A stretch of DNA of 50,307 nt, from positions 1 to 50,307 of IMG/VR virus record IMGVR_UViG_3300038309_000012. One strand, written 5' to 3'. The notes under the pieces were generated by a model. That model was given only the letters and a program-made list of their open reading frames with translations, had not been told where the DNA came from and ran no database searches. The first letter of the stretch is position 1. Every line of letters starts with the position of its first letter. Below are positions 37,604 to 46,231 of the stretch, piece by piece. Made by a program: the position numbers and the translations under genes. Source of the DNA: a virus.

Positions 37604-38401
37604 TTAGTTATTAAGAGCATTATCCATTTCAGAAATTTCATTCAGGAACGGATCAACATCTTGTTTTGTTTTAGTCCTAAGCGCACTCTTTTTAGAAGTC
37701 AGCTTTGGAGGACCTGATTGTTTAATAGCTTCTTTTTTAAGGTCTAATCGTTTTCTTACTTCCGGACCAATCTCTTTAAGGATCTCTTGATAAGAACGAT
37801 TAGGATCTTTACCCACAATCTCGTCAAATACTGTACTAACGACTTTCTTAAACGGCACAAGGTCTGGATTATTTTCATAGAAATCCTCGCTAGCCTTTTT
37901 AAGTGAAGTTACAATTTCTATATTGTTTTTTACTATAGAGGGAATGTCCATAAGAATTCCCTGTCTTTCTGTAATTGCCTCCTTTCTTGCTTCTTTTCTA
38001 GCTGCTATATATACTTTGTTTAAGATAGCATTCAAAGCATCTTTGTTCATTGTTAGTTCGTCTAAATCAACTTCGCCAAGAAAATCTTCTATCTTGATAG
38101 GAGCTTCTGTAGAAGGTGTTGTTGTAGAAGGAGCCTTATCTTTTTCCTTCAACATACTTTCAAGTTCAGTAATTTTATCACACAATTTCTGAAATTCAGT
38201 AGGTTCTTCAACAGGAAGTTCAGTAATAGGGACTTCAGTGCTTGGAAGTTCCGTTACTGGGGACTTAGTACTAGGCATATCAGTAGTTGGCGCATCTGTA
38301 ATAGGATCATCTGCTGGCACCTCAGTCATAGGTGCACTAGTAGCCGCAGTAATAAGTTCTTCCATTTCATTAAGTTGATTAATAACATCTTCTTTACTCA
38401 T
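37604..38401 (-). CDS. Capsid scaffolding protein
   Basis: 265 residues from ATG 38401, preferred to ATG 38413 because GAGG lies just before it. It is acidic, helical and low in aromatic residues. Residues about 20-70 are a Thr/Pro/Ser/Glu-rich run of degenerate T-[ED]-x-P-x-T repeats. The rest is coiled coil (EFQKLCDKITELESMLKEKDK, NKVYIAARKEARKEAI) with a basic C-terminal part (KKSALRTKTKQD) that would contact the capsid. It lies between portal and capsid genes, the standard scaffold position. Confidence 0.75.
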   Translation of the reverse strand: MSKEDVINQLNEMEELITAATSAPMTEVPADDPITDAPTTDMPSTKSPVTELPSTEVPITELPVEEPTEFQKLCDKITELESMLKEKDKAPSTTTPSTEAPIKIEDFLGEVDLDELTMNKDALNAILNKVYIAARKEARKEAITERQGILMDIPSIVKNNIEIVTSLKKASEDFYENNPDLVPFKKVVSTVFDEIVGKDPNRSYQEILKEIGPEVRKRLDLKKEAIKQSGPPKLTSKKSALRTKTKQDVDPFLNEISEMDNALNN

Positions 38402-38414
38402 AGCTAACCTCATT

Positions 38415-38441
38415 TAGTTTGTTTAATTTTTAAACAGTCTA
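38415..38441. repeat. 27-bp dispersed palindrome, copy 16
   Basis: Arms TAGTTTGTTTAA and TTAAACAGTCTA with centre TTT. CTA at 38439-38441 is the TAG stop of the leftward gene at 38439-38903. Confidence 0.85.
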
Positions 38442-38903
38442 TTTTACAGAAATAGTTCTATACAGCTCTTTCCAGTAACCACTTACTGTAGAACCATCTC
38501 CACCTATGTTTACTAAAGCTAGAATATCATCTTGTGCTGCTTCAAAATTATCACCTACAGGTAGCAGATTAAGATAGAACTTACCACTAGCTTTATCATT
38601 ACTATCTGTGAAATTTATATTATCGTCTTGAAAAATAAAAATCTTCACGTCGCCTTCTTGACCACCAGTTATGGATGCTATAGTTATTGCCCCCGCACCT
38701 GTTATTTTTATAGTCTCAAAGGAAGCAGAACTTAAATCAGTGTCTATATCCAATGAAGTAGTGCCTATAGATACAGTCAAATTAGTATGCACCTTAGCAC
38801 TGCCAGCTTCTATTGCGTTAACAGCTTCTCGTGTCTCCCTGATGTAACTCGGTAGTTCACTGACTGTTCTTTGATCAGTCGGTTCGTTAGCGCTTATTGT
38901 CAT
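38439..38903 (-). CDS. Hypothetical virion-region protein
   Basis: 154 residues. It has a helical start (RTVSELPSYIRETREAVNAIE), then beta-rich sequence with FETIKITGAGAITIASITGG, VKIFIFQDDNINF and GYWKELYRTI. This plan is common in phage tail-fibre-like or head-surface proteins that carry a trimeric beta domain. It overlaps the upstream gene by 17 bases. Function not assigned. Confidence 0.55.
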   Translation of the reverse strand: MTISANEPTDQRTVSELPSYIRETREAVNAIEAGSAKVHTNLTVSIGTTSLDIDTDLSSASFETIKITGAGAITIASITGGQEGDVKIFIFQDDNINFTDSNDKASGKFYLNLLPVGDNFEAAQDDILALVNIGGDGSTVSGYWKELYRTISVK

Positions 38904-39171
38904 CTTTTTGTTCCTCCAGAATGTTTAAAAATAGATCAGGAAGATTAAGAATAAAATCAACTGACTTAACCCTCCCATGAATATCACCTAGGTGCATTAA
39001 TACAGCAGCTGTAGAAGGATTAGAATCTTGAGCTTCGGATACTATAGCCAGAGGTTCTTCTTTACAAGCAGTTTTCCAAACACCTAATTCCCTAACCATA
39101 TCTTTCCAAAGTAGAGATTCTTTAAAACTTTTAATTTGTTCTCTAGTTGCTCTTACTATTACACCTTCCAT
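38887..39171 (-). CDS. Hypothetical protein downstream of portal
   Basis: 94 residues. EGVIVRATREQIKSFKESLLWKDMVRELGVW and then MHLGDIHGRVKSVDFILNLPDLFLNILEE. Small helical proteins with an LGDIHGR-VD motif follow portal genes in many podoviruses (recalled, not searched), and their role is unknown. The stop of the portal abuts its start. Confidence 0.6.
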   Translation of the reverse strand: MEGVIVRATREQIKSFKESLLWKDMVRELGVWKTACKEEPLAIVSEAQDSNPSTAAVLMHLGDIHGRVKSVDFILNLPDLFLNILEEQKDDNKR

Positions 39172-41121
39172 CTAAACCTCCGATACTGGGATTAAATTTC
39201 CTGCCTGTGCTTGCTGTGACACTTGTTCATCAGGCATTGTTTGTGTCTGTATGTTATTCATATTTCGTTTGAAATCTTCTACATTCTTTGCACCTAATTG
39301 TTGCGCAATATACATGAAGATTCTAGAAATATCAAATTCAGCCATTAGAGGTTCTGAAGAACCTATTACTTTAAATAACTGAATCCAAGCATCTGAGAAA
39401 TTACTTCCGGGTATAGAACCATCCCTAACTATCATATCATAATTTACAGATATTTTATAAGGATCAGCTTTTACTCTTCCAGTAGGGGAGATAGTAGATT
39501 GTAACTGCTGTGCATATCGACCAGTAGCTTTAACCCACTGCGGTTTACTCATGTATTGTTGAGTATGTACAGCGAACATTGTACCTATGTCTTGCGCAAA
39601 CTGCATACCAATGATCATAGCAATTCGTTGTAGACGACTTACAGCTGAACCACGCGTACCTTGGAATTCTGCGCTAGTGAGTCTCTCAGGACCGCCTTGC
39701 CTAATAGCTCCTTGCATAGATTGATCAGCTCCAGAAATACGATCCATCCACTGTGTTATATAAGCACTGTCTGCAATGTTAGCACGAGTTATATCGTTTA
39801 CTTGTAGTTGCTGTACAACCTTATCAACTCCACGGCCCCAAGCAGGACGTCTAAGTCTAATGATTTTCCCAGGTTCTGGATCTTTCAAGTCGTTGATATT
39901 AATTAGATAAGGATCAACAACTAGCATATCATTAACCGCTTTACGTAGATTAGCTACATGATTGTTAAACAAGAAATCTAAAGTATGCTGAAGCCCATAA
40001 AGTATTTCTAATCTACCTATTGGCGTAATAGAATATCCATCAAACTCAGGTGATGCAACAGCAGCTGGATACATACCATGGTTATGATCAGCTTTGTAGG
40101 CTGAAGTAATTATACAATCAGATGATAATTGAAAGAACCATTTTTCAGGATATTCACTACTGCCTAATCCCCATTCTTTAGGAATTAGATTAATATACAT
40201 TTTAATATTGTCTACTGGGTTAGTAATATCTGTCATCTTTCTATGTGTATCAGGATCTGAGCCAAATTTAGTATTACGTTCACTCTGATCCAGTGACAGA
40301 GAAGATCTTTTATTCTTTGCTAGTTTAACATACTTTACATTAAATAGTTCTGAATCAGGCTCACTTTCTTTAGATAACATATTCATCAAATTGTCTCGTT
40401 CTACCCAGCCAAAGAACTCACCTTTTTGCACTTCACTACTTGATACAGAAGGATCGGGCAACCACATGTAAGGATCTATGTTGCTTAAAGCATTTCCTTC
40501 AAATAGTAAGTCGTCTATAAATTCTACCCCAGTTTGAGAAGTTGTACCTAATTCACTCTCATTTGTGTACTGAGTCCTTACAGCTTTTCTACCATACTGT
40601 CTTACCCATTCAGGGATAGCAATGCCTACACCATAGGCCAGTGAATCACGAATAGCAGTATGGAAATTCAAAGCTACTTTATTCTTTATACAGTGTAACC
40701 TAATAACCATCTCTAACAACATAGCACCTATAGTATCATCATCTTCCACACCTTCATATTGAAACATAGGATCTTGAAAGAATGCTAGGGACATATAAGT
40801 AAGTAGTGCCTCTAACATTGAATATGTGTAAGGAAAAACTATACTTACAGGCTTAGACGAATCTTTATTTTTTAATATTTTCTCTTTGTCTTTTAACGGA
40901 ATGTATGCAGTTAGAGTCTTATCTATATTATTCCAGCTATCAAAACGTTTAGATATCTCATTCCTAGACTCTCTAGCCCTCTGCCATATCTTGTTGCGTA
41001 GTTTTTCGTGGAAGTCAGAACCAGGTTTAAGATCTAGGCCATTAGAATACTCGTAATCAAACTTAGCGTTGATATAATCTTGGCCTCTACTTTCTGGTTC
41101 TCCTGTTACTATGTATGGCAT
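39172..41121 (-). CDS. Portal protein
   Basis: 649 residues. The N-terminal helical region has IWQRARESRNEISKRFDSWNNID, then PYTYSMLEALLTYMSLAFFQDPMF, a wing-like domain, GRLEILYGLQHTLDFLFNNHVANLRKAVND (abridged; the portal stem region at about residues 365-395), and a C-terminal crown with IGMQFAQDIGTMFA and QQLGAKNVEDF. Length and order match podovirus portals. It forms the dodecameric DNA channel where terminase docks. Confidence 0.8.
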   Translation of the reverse strand: MPYIVTGEPESRGQDYINAKFDYEYSNGLDLKPGSDFHEKLRNKIWQRARESRNEISKRFDSWNNIDKTLTAYIPLKDKEKILKNKDSSKPVSIVFPYTYSMLEALLTYMSLAFFQDPMFQYEGVEDDDTIGAMLLEMVIRLHCIKNKVALNFHTAIRDSLAYGVGIAIPEWVRQYGRKAVRTQYTNESELGTTSQTGVEFIDDLLFEGNALSNIDPYMWLPDPSVSSSEVQKGEFFGWVERDNLMNMLSKESEPDSELFNVKYVKLAKNKRSSLSLDQSERNTKFGSDPDTHRKMTDITNPVDNIKMYINLIPKEWGLGSSEYPEKWFFQLSSDCIITSAYKADHNHGMYPAAVASPEFDGYSITPIGRLEILYGLQHTLDFLFNNHVANLRKAVNDMLVVDPYLININDLKDPEPGKIIRLRRPAWGRGVDKVVQQLQVNDITRANIADSAYITQWMDRISGADQSMQGAIRQGGPERLTSAEFQGTRGSAVSRLQRIAMIIGMQFAQDIGTMFAVHTQQYMSKPQWVKATGRYAQQLQSTISPTGRVKADPYKISVNYDMIVRDGSIPGSNFSDAWIQLFKVIGSSEPLMAEFDISRIFMYIAQQLGAKNVEDFKRNMNNIQTQTMPDEQVSQQAQAGNLIPVSEV

Positions 41122-41134
41122 CTTTGTTTTCCTT

Positions 41135-41161
41135 TAGAGTGTTTAATTTTTAAACGGTCTA
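41135..41161. repeat. 27-bp dispersed palindrome, copy 17
   Basis: Arms TAGAGTGTTTAA and TTAAACGGTCTA with centre TTT. CTA at 41159-41161 is the TAG stop of the fibre-like gene upstream of the portal. Confidence 0.85.
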
Positions 41162-42001
41162 ATTAATTAAAGCGGCGTAGTCTATATACAAATTATGTGC
41201 TGCATTGCCAGCTTGTGGATGATAGAAACGCATAATTACTGTACCAGAATTTATATAATTACTTGGTGCTAGGCATATAGGAATATGTATAGTCTGCATT
41301 CCTAATTGATTACCTAACTGACATGAATAGCTATCCCAAGATGCAGTAGAGTTATTATATATAGATACTTCACAACAGTGTGTTGCGCTTCCTACATATT
41401 CAAACCTAGTATATATGGCATTAAATGTAGTAATTCCAGTGAAAGTTACTTCTAAATGGAAACCAGGTGTAGCCGCAGCTTCTTGTATATCATAAGTACC
41501 TCCATCAAGAGGAGTTTGTAAATCTGATACACTATTAGCTGAAGTACCAGCTATTAGAGTTATAGAGTTAGGAGATATAAACTTATATATGAATTGATAT
41601 AGTTCATTACTATCACTAACTAACACTCCACTATTTTGTACTACTTTGCCAGTAGCTCCATCGAATCTAGCTACTTCATTATCAGTAGAAGATGCAGGCC
41701 CTGTTGTTTTATTACCTAATAAAGTATCAATACCTTTTAAATGCGCGCTTAGATCGTCTGCGTCGGCAGCTTCAGCTATTGTAGCGTCTGGAACGTAATT
41801 AGTAGGATTCCAAGTTATATCTAATTGATCACCATCTACTATTAATCCATCAGTTATGTCTTGTAATCTAACTACATCATTCACTGCTGATGGAGCGCCA
41901 GCTTTAATTGGAGCGTCTGTCTCAACAGCAGAATCATAGTCTCCGTCATCATAGACATGAATATCTTCCATTGAGCCTATTCGCAGATATTTATCAGCCA
42001 T
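41159..42001 (-). CDS. Fibre-like virion protein
   Basis: 280 residues. The first half contains DVVRLQDITDGLIVDGDQLDITWNPTNYVP and ADADDLSAHLKGIDTLLG (abridged), followed by ARFDGATGKVVQNSGVLVS, a classic phage fibre shaft motif. The C-terminal 150 residues form a beta-rich, jelly-roll-like domain with five Cys. Start overlaps the stop of the exported beta-helix gene (TAATG). AT-rich composition contrasts with that upstream gene. Confidence 0.65.
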   Translation of the reverse strand: MADKYLRIGSMEDIHVYDDGDYDSAVETDAPIKAGAPSAVNDVVRLQDITDGLIVDGDQLDITWNPTNYVPDATIAEAADADDLSAHLKGIDTLLGNKTTGPASSTDNEVARFDGATGKVVQNSGVLVSDSNELYQFIYKFISPNSITLIAGTSANSVSDLQTPLDGGTYDIQEAAATPGFHLEVTFTGITTFNAIYTRFEYVGSATHCCEVSIYNNSTASWDSYSCQLGNQLGMQTIHIPICLAPSNYINSGTVIMRFYHPQAGNAAHNLYIDYAALIN

Positions 42002-43728
42002 TAGTTTATTACCTGTACTGTTCCAGTTGTCTGAATAACTCTGACTGTTCCAGTTGTTCCAATAGTTACTATGCCTGAAGTACTCGGGACAGAAGAGCCT
42101 GAGCCATAGGCTATAGCTCCTATATCAACCGGGTCCTGTAATGTTACCCCATAATAGTCGATCGTGAAAAGGCTTGATACAGCCGATAGCGCCGTTCCAG
42201 CCCCATCAGCGGGTGATCCGGATTGAAGTACAACGCTTGCTACTGTTATTGGTGGGGTTGTGGTAAATAATGGGTCGGACTCTACGTCGTTTGAAGTTGT
42301 AGTAAAATCAGTGTGATCCGCGAACGCACCTATTCCATACCATAAGTTATTCGACATTGTTGGGTCCGGAACCGTACCGGCGGACTCAAGTTTTTTGATG
42401 TATTTTGTTGCGTCTCCCGCCGCGTAAAAAATATTATTACTCATAGTAACAGATTCCGGAACATAATTATGACTGTACACAGTTTGAGAATAGAGGTATA
42501 CCAACCCTAATGCTGCGGATGAACCCGCATACACCGTATTGTTGTACAGATATACAGTGCCTGACAGAATTGATATCGTCGAGGACTGATCCCCCGAGTC
42601 CCCAATAATGATATTGTCATAAATATAAAAAGTAGAACCAGTACCCGATTCAAAAACATTTATTGCGCGCTTGTCGTACTGCGAACTCCTGACATCAATA
42701 AAATTATGGTGGACCCTAATGTTTTCCCATACCATATTCAGCGCATAAGCATTATTATTGTTAAAACTTATTTTGCTTCCGAGTCCGTCTGACCCATAAA
42801 TATAGTTCCACCCGATATCTATATTATCGACCCCATAGCCTGGGTAAATAGCATGGTCCTGAGTCCCTGAACCCGCACCTCCAGTAATGCTGTTGCCATA
42901 TATTTTTACATCATCTACCGCCCACGTCCCATCTGCCAGTCCGTCAATACCAATTATCCCTGCTGGGAAATCTCCACCAGTTTGGCCTGTTATAGTATTT
43001 CCGATTATACGAGTGTTAGAGCCTGGGTAAATGCTCGATCCATATGACGCACATGTAAAACCGGCAACAACGATATATCCACCGCCATGGTCGCCACTGT
43101 TATCGTATCTCCGGAAATTATACGATATATTTGAATCAGGAGCGCTAAGCGTTGCGGTTTCTCCTGGGTATGCAACGAAAGCATTTTCATTACCAGAAGC
43201 ACCACTATAAGAGTTTTTTAAACTGAAGTTAGCATGCCAACTGGTATTGGCGTACTCGCCTTCATACGTGCCAGCCCTGAAATAGCATGTCGCTCCATCC
43301 TCACCAGCCGCAAGAAGGGCGCAATAATCGGAGGGATCAAACGGGGACGCAAAAGAACCGTCTCCAGTTCCGGTTGGAGTGCAAAAATAGATATTTCCAG
43401 ATCGCACTGTGAACGGTAGGGCATTTGAAGCATCGCCACCGACTGTAACGATAATGTTACCTGTAGCGGCAAGAGAGCCTAATTGAAACACTATTTTAGT
43501 ATCTGACCACAACGGATAATTGTCAGCAAGTCCACCACCAATTGTTGCCGTAGATGTGGATTGGGTTGATCCAAATCCCTTGCCATACACAGAGACAAAA
43601 ACACCTTTATTGTTTTCTCCGCCTGTTTTTGGTCCAGATGTAAGGTCAGAGTAAAATAATACTGGACCTGCGTATGATGCGGCAGATAATAGCATAACAG
43701 CTATGATACTGACAATTCTTTTTATCAT
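42001..43728 (-). CDS. Exported IPT/TIG plus beta-helix protein
   Basis: 575 residues. The Sec signal peptide MIKRIVSIIAVMLLSAASYA is at residues 1-20 with S-Y-A cleavage. Residues about 21-110 are an IPT/TIG immunoglobulin-like domain (FVSVYGKGFGSTQSTSTATIGG). Residues 110-530 form a right-handed parallel beta-helix with repeated NTITG/NSITGG-type rungs (IIGNTITGQTGG, IYGNSITGGAGSG, IYDNIIIGDSG). The architecture is that of bacterial secreted polysaccharide-binding or lyase proteins. The GC content and codon use differ from neighbours, suggesting acquisition from bacteria or another phage. Its last 20 codons revert to AT-rich, repetitive sequence. Probably a depolymerase or a surface adhesin. 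Confidence 0.75.
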   Translation of the reverse strand: MIKRIVSIIAVMLLSAASYAGPVLFYSDLTSGPKTGGENNKGVFVSVYGKGFGSTQSTSTATIGGGLADNYPLWSDTKIVFQLGSLAATGNIIVTVGGDASNALPFTVRSGNIYFCTPTGTGDGSFASPFDPSDYCALLAAGEDGATCYFRAGTYEGEYANTSWHANFSLKNSYSGASGNENAFVAYPGETATLSAPDSNISYNFRRYDNSGDHGGGYIVVAGFTCASYGSSIYPGSNTRIIGNTITGQTGGDFPAGIIGIDGLADGTWAVDDVKIYGNSITGGAGSGTQDHAIYPGYGVDNIDIGWNYIYGSDGLGSKISFNNNNAYALNMVWENIRVHHNFIDVRSSQYDKRAINVFESGTGSTFYIYDNIIIGDSGDQSSTISILSGTVYLYNNTVYAGSSAALGLVYLYSQTVYSHNYVPESVTMSNNIFYAAGDATKYIKKLESAGTVPDPTMSNNLWYGIGAFADHTDFTTTSNDVESDPLFTTTPPITVASVVLQSGSPADGAGTALSAVSSLFTIDYYGVTLQDPVDIGAIAYGSGSSVPSTSGIVTIGTTGTVRVIQTTGTVQVIN

Positions 43729-45656
43729 GGAGCCACAACCCCCGTATAGAATTTAAGATTTTTAATGTATGATGCTGCCCCAGCTGAAGGCTGGTACGGA
43801 AACAATACATTACCTGATATCGTTCCAGGATCTGCAATTGCTGTCATATCCGCCGCAGATGTGTCGACCGGTGTGTCGTCTATCCACAAATTTATTCTGT
43901 CGGCTGGTGTTGCGTTAGCATAATCAAGAGCGATTCTTGCACTGTGAACCGCTGATGTGGTCGGTGATGTAAATGTTATAGCTGCCGCTGTTCCGTAGTT
44001 TGTCCGAACATAGAGAAGGCCTGTCGTGCCGGTTGAATAGGCGCGAAATTGGACGTCATCCCCACCGCCAGTTTGGTAAAACGAATAATTGTACTGACTG
44101 TTCGAGTCGTTTTGGAACTCGAAGTAAATCGTATATGCAATTTGGCCCATATACGTATCGGAAGTTAACGAAACTGACTGGCCTGTACCATTAGCGCGAG
44201 CGCCTGTTTCGGTATCCGCCATGGTGGTAAATGTAACTGTATCCGCGCCTGAGCCTACATTTGCATCTGCTATACTATCATAAACTTTCGATGTTTCTAC
44301 TGCAGAATCAAGTGCAAATGAATGATCCGGTGTTGTGCCACCTGAATATGTGACATTGTACGTGTCCTCATCAGTATTCCCAGCAAGGTCTGTTGATGTG
44401 ACAACAAGATCTATCGTGCTTGTTGACCCATTAGGATCAACACTTGCAGTGTAAGTATAGTTTGGTGCAGTACCGGATTGACTCATTGCAACATCAGTCA
44501 AACTTAACTCAGTAGATGAGTATGTGACAGTGCTGATGTATTGTTCTGTGACATCAACGTCAAGCGTGATTAATGTTGTCCCATCGTGTGTACTGTCTGT
44601 TCCACCGTCTGCGTTTACAGGGTCTGTGGTATCGGAATCGTCAAGCGTACCAGCTGTTAAGTCAACAGTCCTAACACCATACTCATTCCAGAAAAAGTGA
44701 TAATCGTTTGTTGCGATATAATATCTAGTGCTTGACGCTATCGTAGGATCAGACGCCTGGACAGTAGGAGTCGATCCGGATATAGCAAGAGCATCCGCGT
44801 AAGCCTTAACAGCCGCGCTTGTTGGCAATGCAGTATTTGTGTTTGTTAGCCCCTCTGAGCTTGTTTCAACAGCTGAATCAGCTATATCAGATACTTCAAT
44901 ATCAGATACTACAGGAACTGACCATGAAAATTCACCTGACCCATTATAAGTAGGTACCTGCCCAGACGTGTCAGGAAAAGAATCGAACGCCAGGAAATAC
45001 CGCCACGTATCGGAATTATAGAACCCCATTACGTCGAACGTTCCACCAGTATAGTACGTAAACTGTCCATCTGTAGGAGAACCTGGCAAAGAGGCAGAAG
45101 AAGTCCAAGCTAATGGACCGCTAGTTACACTTGATGCGCTGGTTAAATCTACAGCAGCTGTTGGGGAATAATCTCCACCATTAATAAGTGTCATAAGTGC
45201 TGCTAATGTATTACATCCTAATATATCACTCGAATATAAACCAAGATTAGCAGCATTTTCAAGACTAGCTGGAGAATTAACTACTACTTCATTAGTAAGA
45301 GTTCCATTAGCAGCGCTAACCCAGTATTGTACATCTATTGGAGCTCCACCTCCACCACCCAAAGCGTTGATTTGAGATTGGATATTAGAAGTCACTCCAT
45401 TAAGATATCCAAATTCAGTCTTACTAACAGAACCTACATCGAAAGTTAAATCATTCAAAGTCAGGCTTGTTAAGTCTATTGCGGTATCGTTAATAAAAGC
45501 ATTAGTACAATCACCACTAGTACAAGAACCTACGCTAGTTATATCCCCAGAACCACCGCCAGACGTTCCACCACCTATAGGTCCGCCACCTATTGGAGAA
45601 GCATAAGAGGTGGTGGATATAAGAAGAATAGTAATTAAATAATTTAATAGTCGCAT
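43725..45656 (-). CDS. Exported fibre-like protein with lectin-type C-terminus
   Basis: 643 residues from ATG 45656, with AGGTGA directly upstream; GTG 45662 is an alternative. It has a signal peptide MRLLNYLITILLISTTSYA, then a Gly-rich linker (PIGGGPIGGGTSGGG). A fibre motif TEFGYLNGVTSNIQSQI lies near residue 86, then a Ser/Thr/Asp-rich beta region. The C-terminal about 180 residues are concanavalin/LamG-like (VHSARIALDYANATPADRINLW abridged, YIKNLKFYTG). The first third is AT-rich like the phage and the rest GC-richer, with the change near 45,100, so the gene looks chimeric. It overlaps the next exported gene as ATGA. Confidence 0.7.
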   Translation of the reverse strand: MRLLNYLITILLISTTSYASPIGGGPIGGGTSGGGSGDITSVGSCTSGDCTNAFINDTAIDLTSLTLNDLTFDVGSVSKTEFGYLNGVTSNIQSQINALGGGGGAPIDVQYWVSAANGTLTNEVVVNSPASLENAANLGLYSSDILGCNTLAALMTLINGGDYSPTAAVDLTSASSVTSGPLAWTSSASLPGSPTDGQFTYYTGGTFDVMGFYNSDTWRYFLAFDSFPDTSGQVPTYNGSGEFSWSVPVVSDIEVSDIADSAVETSSEGLTNTNTALPTSAAVKAYADALAISGSTPTVQASDPTIASSTRYYIATNDYHFFWNEYGVRTVDLTAGTLDDSDTTDPVNADGGTDSTHDGTTLITLDVDVTEQYISTVTYSSTELSLTDVAMSQSGTAPNYTYTASVDPNGSTSTIDLVVTSTDLAGNTDEDTYNVTYSGGTTPDHSFALDSAVETSKVYDSIADANVGSGADTVTFTTMADTETGARANGTGQSVSLTSDTYMGQIAYTIYFEFQNDSNSQYNYSFYQTGGGDDVQFRAYSTGTTGLLYVRTNYGTAAAITFTSPTTSAVHSARIALDYANATPADRINLWIDDTPVDTSAADMTAIADPGTISGNVLFPYQPSAGAASYIKNLKFYTGVVAP

Positions 45657-45662
45657 ATTCAC

Positions 45663-45956
45663 CTACTTATAATAAGTAACATGTACTGTGGCAGTTCCAG
45701 CAGAAGTAATCATACGAAGATTTCTTACAGCTTTCGGATCTTCGAAGTATAAATTCTGCGTCGCATATACCAGATGTCCATCAGTAGCACTAGGATCACC
45801 ACCATCAATACGGTAACGGATATTAGTGGTTTCAATAGTAAGAAGCACAGCCGAGTAGGTATTTCTTTTAGTTTCATCTAATCTCCTAACTGCTGTAGTA
45901 ACAGATATTTTTTCATAGTCGAAAGGAGTTTTGCCTATTACTTTTATTAACCGCAT
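45663..45956 (-). CDS. Small beta-rich virion protein
   Basis: 97 residues. VIGKTPFDYEKISVTTAVRRLDE, then AVLLTIETTNIRYRIDGGDPSATDGHLV (abridged), then NLRMITSAGTATVHVTYYK. Proteins with the RYRIDG-DPSATDGH motif and a closing Thr-Val-Tyr strand are common in phage head or tail gene clusters and are probably structural. GGAGG lies before the ATG, in a spacer with a palindrome copy. Confidence 0.65.
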   Translation of the reverse strand: MRLIKVIGKTPFDYEKISVTTAVRRLDETKRNTYSAVLLTIETTNIRYRIDGGDPSATDGHLVYATQNLYFEDPKAVRNLRMITSAGTATVHVTYYK

Positions 45957-45964
45957 TTAACCTC

Positions 45965-45991
45965 CAGTCCGTTTAATTTTTAAACGGTCTA
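45965..45991. repeat. 27-bp dispersed palindrome, copy 18
   Basis: Arms CAGTCCGTTTAA and TTAAACGGTCTA with centre TTT. CTA at 45989-45991 is the TAG stop of the small membrane-protein gene. It is the rightmost copy; none is found in the 4.3 kb beyond. Confidence 0.85.
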
Positions 45992-46231
45992 TATTTTATC
46001 CTTTATGAGTTGATATATAGTATTAAACTTATCGTCTATTTTCTTATCTAAATTATCAATCTTTTCACCGACTACTAGAAAGCAAGATTTACGTCTTTCT
46101 ATGCAGTGAACATCTGATACTTTACTTTCTAATTTATCACTTACTCCTTTAGCGCCTAACCATTTGCCTATTAAAGCGGATATAAGAGATAACAAAATAC
46201 TTCCTAAAATCCAAACAGTAATATCTTTCAT
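45989..46231 (-). CDS. Small membrane protein, spanin or holin-like
   Basis: 80 residues from ATG 46231, which overlaps the terminase stop (ATGA) with GGAG upstream. One transmembrane helix lies at the N-terminus (ITVWILGSILLSLISALIG), then a CIERRKSC pair of Cys and a coiled-coil helix (EKIDNLDKKIDDKFNTIYQLI). The plan, one N-terminal span and then a coiled coil, resembles inner-membrane spanins or holin-associated proteins, but no outer-membrane partner or endolysin is nearby. It may have another membrane role. Confidence 0.55.
   Translation of the reverse strand: MKDITVWILGSILLSLISALIGKWLGAKGVSDKLESKVSDVHCIERRKSCFLVVGEKIDNLDKKIDDKFNTIYQLIKDKI

Noticed and set aside
1267-45991. 27-bp palindromes as intrinsic terminators
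   Set aside because: Stems are mostly A-T with no T tract, some copies mispair in the transcribed RNA, and two lie inside genes.
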